In this document: positions 8,411 through 14,213 of the stretch, one piece after another
Layout: each line of letters starts with the position of its first letter
How positions within the stretch are numbered: position 1 is the first letter of the stretch
Assembly: GCA_963751355.1 (NCBI GenBank)
Contig: CAVVVS010000052.1
Coordinates: 1 to 14,213 of the forward strand
DNA length: 14,213 nucleotides
Origin: CAVVVS01 sp963751355
GTDB taxonomy: Bacteria > Bacteroidota > Ignavibacteria > Ignavibacteriales > Ignavibacteriaceae
Direction of reading: 5' to 3'
Translations under genes and position numbers: made by a program
The notes under the pieces: generated by a model
Databases searched by the model: none
The model's input: the letters and a program-made list of their open reading frames with translations, nothing else
Told to the model about the DNA's origin: nothing

Positions 8411-9216
8411 TCAGCCTTTTACTCCGCCGAGCATTATACCTTTTATATAATATTTTTGAAGCGAAAGGAATACAAGTATAACAGGTATAATTGTAACAAC
8501 GGAACCGGCCATCGTAATTCTGTATCTTGATTGTGCTCACCCATCAAATTAGCTAATGCAACAGGTAAAGTATACATTGAATCGTTAGTCATAACGATTA
8601 ATGGCCAAAGAAAATCATTCCATGTCCCCATAAATGTAAAAATAGCTAAAGTTATAAGTATTGGCTTTGCAAGAGGAAGAATAAGTGTAAAATAAATTTG
8701 GAGATCACTTGCCCCATCTATTTTGGCCGCTTCAATCAAGCTGTCGGGTATTGCGAGCAAATATTGGCGAATCAGAAAAATACCGAATACAGAAGCCATT
8801 CCGGGAATTATAACTGCTGAATCAGTATAATTAATCCCATATATTTTAACATTAAAAATAATGGAAGCATGGTTACCTGAGCAGGAACAATCATAAAGCT
8901 GAGGAGAAGTTTAAAAAGGCTTTTTTCTCCTGCAAATTTATACTTGGCAAAAGCAAAGCCTGCCATAGAATTTATGAAAAGTGAAACTAGTGTTACTCCA
9001 ACTGAAACGACCAAACTATTAATAAAATACCTTACAATATTTAATCGTGCAAAAAGATTTTTATATTGAATAAAAGTTACTTTATCAGGATAAAGTACGG
9101 CGGATAAACATTAGCATGTCCGTTAGCCATTAAAGATGCCGATATCATCCATATAAATGGCATAATACATAAGTGCCTGCAATAATTAAAATTGAATATA
9201 ATATAACTTTCTTCAT
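8411..9216 (-). CDS. Sugar ABC transporter permease, MalG-type (CUT1), with about four frameshifts
   Basis: Inner-membrane permease of a carbohydrate importer. ATG 9216-9214 overlaps the TGA of the upstream permease (ATGA), showing translational coupling. The joined frames give about 268 codons, normal for MalG-type proteins: an N-terminal membrane segment, MPFIWMISASLMANG, SLVVSVGVTLVSL, FAFAKYKFAGEK, the VPAQVTMLPLFLML segment, MASVFGIFLIRQY, the cytoplasmic EAA loop (EAAKIDGAS, LILPLAKP) that docks on the ATPase, GTWNDFLWPLIV, MAGSVVTIIPVILVF and the family ending QKYYIKGIMLGGVKG before TGA 8413-8411. Frame changes occur near 9155, 9091, 8826 and 8515, each losing no conserved block. No ATPase gene is linked; CUT1 systems often share a distant MsiK/MalK-type ATPase. 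Confidence 0.88.
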
Positions 9217-10097
9217 ATTGCGGTTTCCCGTTGTACTTTCAACTGTATTAAACTTATAACCATGATTATAAAAAATAGGATAAAAGCAATTGCCGCTGAG
9301 TCCCTTCCATATTCCACCAGCCGGAATCCTTCTCTATACATATACAGAACAATACTCAAGGTACTGTTTAACGGGCCTCCCTGCGTCATTACATACGGCT
9401 CGGCAAACAATTGGAAATAACCAATTATTGTAATAATGCTTACAAATAATGTTGTTGGCGCCAGTAAAGGCAGAGTAATATTTTTAAATTTATTCCATTC
9501 GGAAGCTCCTTCAATATTTGCAGCTTCATATAAATCTTCGGGAATATTTTGCAACCCGGCAATAAATATTATCATATTATAACCGAAGTTTTTCCAGATT
9601 GCCATTAAAATAATTGCAGGCATCGCCCAGTGTGGGTCCCCAAGCCAGTCAATAGGATGTATACCGATAAAACCAAGTAAGTAATTTGAAGTCCGAATCG
9701 CGGTTGATAGATAAATCGCCACAAAATTGAAACTGCAACCAAAGTAGTTACAACCGGCATAAAATAAACCAGCCTAAATATTCCTTTAAATTTAACAAGC
9801 TTCGAACTTAACAGCAGGGCTGCACCTAATGATACTGCAATTGAAAGCGGGCCGCCGGCTAGTACAAAATAAAAAGTATTTATTAAAGATTGCCAGAAAA
9901 GAGGATCTTTAAATATCTCTATGTAGTTGCTTAATCCTACAAATCTTGCATAGCTAATATGTCCAAGCGAATAAATATCGAAATTAGTAAAACCATTAAT
10001 AACGCAGCAAACACAGGTATTAAAAAGAATATAAAAATTGCAAGCAGCGCAGGTGTTAAAAATAAATATGCCGCAGATGTCTATTACTATATTTCAT
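9213..10097 (-). CDS. Sugar ABC transporter permease, MalF-type (CUT1), with about three frameshifts
   Basis: Partner permease of the importer. ATG 10097-10095 lies one base after the stop of the binding-protein gene. The joined frames give about 295 codons, normal for UgpA/MalF-like permeases: a first membrane segment (TPALLAIFIFFLIPVFAAL), FTNFDIYSLG, FVGLSNYIEIFKDPLFWQS, NTFYFVLAGGPLSIAVSL, FRLVYFMPVVTTLVAVS, WRFIYQP, NYLLGFIG, WKNFGYNMIIFIAGLQ, the EAA loop (EAANIEGAS, ITLPLLAP), FAEPYVMTQGGPLNST and a final membrane helix ending KVQRETAI with TGA 9215-9213. Frame changes lie near 10058 (A5 run), 9990 and 9690. The GTG at 9722 is an artefact of the last break, not a real start. Confidence 0.88.
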
Positions 10098-10098
10098 T

Positions 10099-11396
10099 TT
10101 ATTCTCGGCTTAATATCCATCTTCTTTCAGCAAGAATTCTATCCGTATCTTTATCAAGGTTTTTTAATGCTTGTTTCGGTGTCATATTACCTCTTGCAGC
10201 AAATTCAGCATACTCCTGAACCTTACCGGAAACAATGTGTTCCCATTCGGGAACTTTAGGCGTAGGAACTACATTATGCAATTGTTCATAAAATGCTTTT
10301 AGATATTTATTGTCTGTTAATACCGTATCGTGCCAAGCATCATCTACAGAAGGAAGATCGGAGGAAAGTTTAAAGAATCTCCCTGGGAAGATTTCTTAGA
10401 TAAAAATTCAATTAACTTCCACGCTTCTTTTTTATGTTTTGATGCCTTAAACATAACGAGGCTTGAACCACCTGCTAAAGATTTACCGGGATACTTGTTT
10501 CCGTCATATGCCGGTAACGGTGCAGTCATCCATTTGTTTTGAAGTGAATCCGGCAGATTGTTTCTAAATTCGGTTACATTCCAGGGACCTGTTATATACA
10601 TTGCAAAAAAACCTGAAGCAAATGCTTGGTAAACGTTCGATACCTGAGTCATGTCTACCGGTGCTAACTTTTCCTTATAAAATTTTATTAAGAAGCGAAA
10701 CGCTTTTAAAAGTTGGGGCTGCTGAAATTTCCATAAGAATTATCATCTTTTAAAATCAAAGCACCTCCCTGCAATCCGAAAACAATAAACGGCACCCACT
10801 CGTTTGTGGGAATGAATATTGCATATTTTTCTTGATTACCGTACATCTTTTTAATTTTTACAGAAACATCATAAAGCTGCGACCATGTTTTAGGAGGCTG
10901 TTCATAACCTACTTTTTTCAGAATGTCTGTCCTATAAAATAAAACTCTTGTATCTACATACCATGGAATTCCATAAACTTTATTATCAATAATATTCGTT
11001 TCCCGGATCCCCTGGGAAGAACCTTTTTTTATTTACTATTTTAGAATTCTTAATCCATTTATCCAGATCTGTAAGCGAATTAAGTGCAACAAATTCCGGA
11101 ATCCATGTGTTCCCCAGTTGAACAATATCGGGAGTAGTATCGCTTGCATAAGCGGTAATTAAATTTTCAAGTGCTGCCGTCCAGGGTATTGCCTGCACCT
11201 TAACTTTTATACCGGGATTTAATTTTTCGAATTCTTTAGTCAATACTTTAGCATGTTCCGCTTCAGCACCAAAAGCCCAAAAATCAATTTGAACTTTTCC
11301 TTTGCTGCTGCTGCAGCTTACAAAAACAAATCCGCACAGAATGATCAAAGAAAATTTTAATATTGTTTTAATTGTAATCAAAATCTTTTTTTGCAA
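10099..11396 (-). CDS. Sugar ABC transporter substrate-binding lipoprotein (family 1 solute-binding), about three frameshifts
   Basis: Periplasmic, lipid-anchored binding protein that feeds sugar to the two permeases downstream. The signal ends in a lipobox (FVFVSC, then SSSKG). Mature features are typical of MalE-like family 1 proteins: VQIDFWAFGAEAEHAK, FEKLNPGIKVKVQAIPW, DTTPDIVQLGNTWIPEF, IIDNKVYGIPWYVDTRVLFYR, PPKTWSQL, NEWVPFIVFGLQGGA, MYITGPWNV, LAGGSSLVMFKASK, AWKLIEFLSKK, LSSDLPSV and AERRWIL before TAA 10101-10099. About 432 codons, a normal length. Frame changes lie near 11031-11037 (T7 run), 10710 and 10370. The reading frame opens with TTG 11396-11394, directly after an in-frame TAA, and no in-frame ATG precedes the signal, so the start is TTG or is hidden by another sequence error. 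Confidence 0.88.
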
Positions 11397-11473
11397 TTAA
11401 ATTAATCTTCTACTTTTGTTGTTAAAAACTTAAAAATCAAATTTCATTAAGCATACTGTTTGCCAACGCAATT
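11397..11473 (-). other. Short gap before the binding-protein gene
   Basis: 77 AT-rich bases between the secreted-protein stop and the binding-protein start. I see no palindrome like those at 7145 and 8324, no clear terminator and no clear promoter, so the ABC genes may be read from the upstream operon. Confidence 0.4.
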
Positions 11474-13056
11474 TTATCTTAACAGAATCATCTTACCGGA
11501 ATACTGTTTTTTATTTGCAATTATTGAATAAATATAAACTCCGGAAACGACATCATCTCCCAAATATTTTTTCCGTTCCAAATAATTTTATTTTCTCCCG
11601 CAGGTAATTCGTTATTGTTTAATGTAATTATTTTTTGTCCTAGAATGTTAAAGACAGAAACTTTAACCATTTCCCTTTTAGGAAGTTTAAATTTAATGAT
11701 CGTACTTGGATTAAACGGATTAGGATAATTTTGTTCGAAACGATAATTAATTTTCCCGATTTCATTTTTATTAATTTCCGTTACTTTATACGTTTCCAAC
11801 GTAAAAGGATTAAATTTTTCTTTGGCAAAAATATACCACGCACATGATGATGAAAATCCTTTATTTATATCTACCCAATCATATCCCCCAGTTTTATTTG
11901 CAGTATAAGGAAGCGCTAAGGAAGCTGTCCCGTCAATATTCCTGTTTATAAGAAATAGATCAAGTTGATTTGAATAATATTCGGCCGTGTCTGCATAACC
12001 GGCAAAATAAAAAGCACAGACCATATGCCCGGAACCATCCAGCCATACATTTTGAACAGACGAATCGGCAGATGAATAAAAACCTGCCGCTTCCTTTCCG
12101 TTAAAGTAAACTTCTTTTCTGAAGCGTTTATCGTTTCCCGGAACCAGCACAAGGTTTTTATAATAACTGCCTTCATTATTAAATGCCAATGATCTCCAGC
12201 TATAAAGATCCAATGGAAGACTTATTCCAGGCATATTTTCCAGTAAATTCATTCTGTAATCCAGCCACTGTTTTATTTTTCCGGCAATTGAATCTTCCCC
12301 GCATAGTTTTAATGCTGCATAAGCATCTATATTTCCTTCTTCATGACCGACAGGATTTCCATTTGAGTCAAAAACATTAAGCTGATAATCATTCACAGGA
12401 GTGGTTGAATTTCTAGGCCCCCACCGCCAACCGCTTTGAATAAAACCGCCGTGTCCGGAGGGATCATCAGTATAAAGCGCCAATAATAAATTTTTAAGAT
12501 CGTTAGTTACCAATGAATAGAAGGATTTATCAGCAAAACCGTACTCTTTTTCATAAAATTTATATGCAAGAAGAAGCCAGGCATTATCTCCCATCCACCG
12601 GTCGCAGATAAACGGCGAGTAAGAATCATTTAGATTAATATTTTGGAAAAAGCCTCTCGCTTCACCTTTATAAAAAAAATTTTGACTGTTAAGATTGCTA
12701 TTTGATGAATCTATTCTTTGTGCGTAAAAATCAAGAATTCTTTCCGCTCTTTGCTTTTCACCTTTTAATATAAATGCCATTGCTGTTACAGCATTATTAA
12801 ATGTTTGACCGGAATTGTCCTCCATTGCCGGGACAAGCCATCCGTCACTTGAAAAATGGTCTTGTATACTGTTAAGATATTGAAGGACTAAATCTTCATC
12901 GTTCAATGCAGATAATATTTTTTTATCCTCATGTGAAGATATTTTTCCAACAGTATTTATAATTGTTGTATTACTAACATTATAAAAAACTTTAGGAAAT
13001 AAAAATTCTACAGAGCTAAAAATCAAAATTAAACCTAGTGAAAATATATTTTTCAT
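11474..13056 (-). CDS. T9SS-secreted protein, probable alpha-helical-barrel glycosidase-like, family unassigned
   Basis: About 527 codons after correcting one frameshift. ATG 13056-13054; residues 1-20 are a hydrophobic signal (MKNIFSLGLILIFSS). The body, about 50-435, has evenly spaced helix-like blocks rich in aromatic and acidic residues: DGWLVPAMEDN, FNNAVTAMAFIL, DRWMGDNAWLLLAYKFY, GHGGFIQSGWRWGP, GHEEGNIDAYAALKL, NVWLDGSGHMVCAFYFAG, TGGYDWVDINKGF, SSCAWYIFA. This resembles six-hairpin (alpha/alpha) barrel glycosidases, but I cannot name a family or catalytic residues. The end is a T9SS sorting domain (NYPNPFNPST, VFNILGQK). A missing base in the T6 run at 11567-11572 ends the frame early; the next frame continues LGDDVVSGVYIYS and KMILLR to TAA 11476-11474. 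It lies 22 bases after the secreted GH144-type gene, so probably the same operon and substrate. Confidence 0.75.
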
Positions 13057-13078
13057 TCTGGTTTTTAGAAAATAAAAT

Positions 13079-14213
13079 TTATTTTTGCATTATCATTTTG
13101 CCTGACAATAACTTATTGTTTGCTCTAATAGTATATAAATAAACACCAGAGCTGACAATATTTCCGGAGTCATCCTTTCCATTCCACTGCACACGATGAC
13201 TTCCTTTGCTTAAATAACTATTAACTAAAGATCTTATTTTCCTCCCGAGTATATCATATATCTCTAATTCTACTATTTGATTAGAAGGCATAGAAAACTC
13301 AATAGTAGTGGTCGGATTAAAAGGATTCGGATAATTTCCTTCTAAAATAAATTTATCCGGAATGTTTTTAGTTTGAGTAATTCCGGTTTCATCTTTTACA
13401 AATCCTAACGAATCAAGCATAGGTTGTATCTCGGGATTTGCCATAAAGTTGTTCCATAAAAGCTGCGAACGATAGTTTTCTACCATATCGATAATAGGTC
13501 CCTCATCTATTGCAATATAACTATTCGCATACCAATTTTGGCTTACATTAAAAGCATCATAAAATCCAAACGGTCCCCAGATTTTTTTGCCGTACTTATG
13601 ATAAAAGTTTTTAAAAGCAGCAATGGATTCTGTAGGAGTATACGGCATTGAAGATAGCGCGGCAGTTGGTGCTATTGTTCCGTTATCATTCGTTGGGCTG
13701 AATGCATTATATCCGGACGGACCATCTGAAGCTGTAAGGCCCCAAGTAACCGAATCATACCCTGCATAATGATTTGGGTTTGCAATACAGTAAGCTCTGT
13801 TTATTAATGTCATGTTTCTATTATTAATAAAATAATCCGCATATTTATCTTTTATATTCCTCGGATCAAATCCCAAAAAAGAATATTGTGAAAAGAAAAG
13901 CGGTCCACCGTAATCCGGGCCTACGTAAAGATGATAACCATAGAACGATTTTCCATTTATATATGAGGGACCTGCCCATCCAATACTATAAAAATATTTC
14001 GATACAGGATGAGTTGGTGAAGCAACTGCAAGCAAATAGATTATCATAGCTTCATTATATCCCCGTATAAGGAAATTAGTATTGCCGTTAAAGCCATAAT
14101 TCGGCGACCAATGCCAATATAATGCATAGTTGGTTGGATACTCCCTATAAAAGTTCCAATCAACCGACTGCCAGAGGTTTGTTATCATACTTCGGATACT
14201 GTCTTCATCAGTT
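13079..14213 (-). CDS. GH144-type (PF10091) endo-beta-glucanase with T9SS sorting domain, 5' end outside the window
   Basis: The open frame continues past the right edge (TDEDSIRS precedes the ATG at 14188-14186), so that ATG is internal. Family blocks in order: VDWNFYREYP, HWSPNYGFNG, IRGYNEAMIIYLLAVASPTHP, YGYHLYVGPDYGGPLFFSQY, NRAYCIANPNHYAGYD, WGLTASDGPSGY, NDNGTIAPTAALSSMPYTP, GPFGFYDAFN, IDEGPIIDMVENYRSQLLW. Family knowledge: GH144 enzymes such as the Chitinophaga pinensis one cleave beta-1,2-glucan internally; PF10091 relatives also occur inside cyclic beta-1,2-glucan synthases. The last about 90 residues are a T9SS type A sorting domain (NYPNPFNPTT, IYDILGRK, SGVYLYTIRANN, KMIMQK), so it is exported across the outer membrane and probably surface-held. 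Stop 13081-13079. The frame is intact throughout, unlike its relative at 314-1708. The missing part should hold the signal peptide and the N-terminal third. Confidence 0.88.
   Translation of the reverse strand, partial: TDEDSIRSMITNLWQSVDWNFYREYPTNYALYWHWSPNYGFNGNTNFLIRGYNEAMIIYLLAVASPTHPVSKYFYSIGWAGPSYINGKSFYGYHLYVGPDYGGPLFFSQYSFLGFDPRNIKDKYADYFINNRNMTLINRAYCIANPNHYAGYDSVTWGLTASDGPSGYNAFSPTNDNGTIAPTAALSSMPYTPTESIAAFKNFYHKYGKKIWGPFGFYDAFNVSQNWYANSYIAIDEGPIIDMVENYRSQLLWNNFMANPEIQPMLDSLGFVKDETGITQTKNIPDKFILEGNYPNPFNPTTTIEFSMPSNQIVELEIYDILGRKIRSLVNSYLSKGSHRVQWNGKDDSGNIVSSGVYLYTIRANNKLLSGKMIMQK

Noticed and set aside
9959..10542. Plus-strand open frames of 70-86 codons opposite the ABC genes
   Set aside because: The minus strand carries clear permease and binding-protein sequence once frame breaks are joined.
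8411..11396. Programmed ribosomal frameshifting as explanation for broken ABC genes
   Set aside because: There are too many breaks, in both directions and at unrelated sequences; no consistent slippery site with downstream structure.
11946..12176. Minus-strand 76-codon frame inside the secreted-protein gene
   Set aside because: It is a different frame of an intact coding region with no family character.
1..14213. CRISPR arrays, tRNA, rRNA, transposase or integrase genes
   Set aside because: No regularly spaced repeats, no cloverleaf-like sequence and no recombinase motifs were seen on either strand.

Overview
The window is AT-rich, and every supported gene lies on the minus strand, so transcription runs from high to low coordinates. 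Secreted proteins ending in a type IX secretion (T9SS) type A sorting domain (NYPNPFNP motif), a TonB-dependent receptor with an N-terminal carboxypeptidase-regulatory-like domain, and mostly weak Shine-Dalgarno sequences point to the Bacteroidetes/Chlorobi/Ignavibacteria group. An Ignavibacteria- or Melioribacter-like organism is my best guess; this is inference from family knowledge, not a search.

Layout in transcription order: (1) 14213-13079, 3' part of a T9SS-secreted GH144-type (PF10091 'glycoamylase', endo-beta-1,2-glucanase family) enzyme; (2) 13056-11474, a second T9SS-secreted protein of unassigned family with features of an alpha-helical-barrel glycosidase fold; (3) 11396-8411, a CUT1-type sugar ABC importer (lipoprotein binding protein and two permeases, tightly spaced, no ATPase); (4) 8380-8324, a candidate promoter and a perfect 24-bp palindromic operator; (5) 8220-7207, a LacI-family regulator; (6) 7158-7145, a second AAACGTTT-cored palindrome; (7) 7071-5380, a secreted beta-helix protein with a T9SS domain; (8) a GC-rich, hairpin-rich intergenic element at about 5110-5293; (9) 4968-2000, a TonB-dependent receptor; (10) 1970-1812, a truncated copy of the 5' end of the beta-helix gene; (11) 1708-314, a second GH144-type enzyme, this one a lipoprotein; (12) an orphan 36-codon protein tail; (13) 133-1, the start of a GH3 beta-glucosidase.

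Read together this looks like a beta-glucan, most likely beta-1,2-glucan, utilisation locus. A surface GH144 enzyme would cut polymer outside the cell, the TonB receptor would carry oligosaccharides across the outer membrane, the lipoprotein GH144 and GH3 would trim them, the ABC importer would take up the products, and LacI would sense an inner sugar. No SusD-like gene and no ABC ATPase are present in the window. The substrate is inferred from GH144+GH3 co-occurrence and is unproven.

Two features cut across the gene list. First, many single-base frameshifts, several at homopolymers, break the genes at about 0.3-1.7, 2.0-3.7 and 8.4-11.6 kb, while 3.7-8.2 and 11.6-14.2 kb are clean; protein similarity resumes at each break, so uncorrected sequencing indels are the first suspicion. 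Second, the receptor and beta-helix genes are compositional mosaics: their GC content steps between about 30% and 50% exactly at domain boundaries, and a 62-bp identical repeat brackets the pair.
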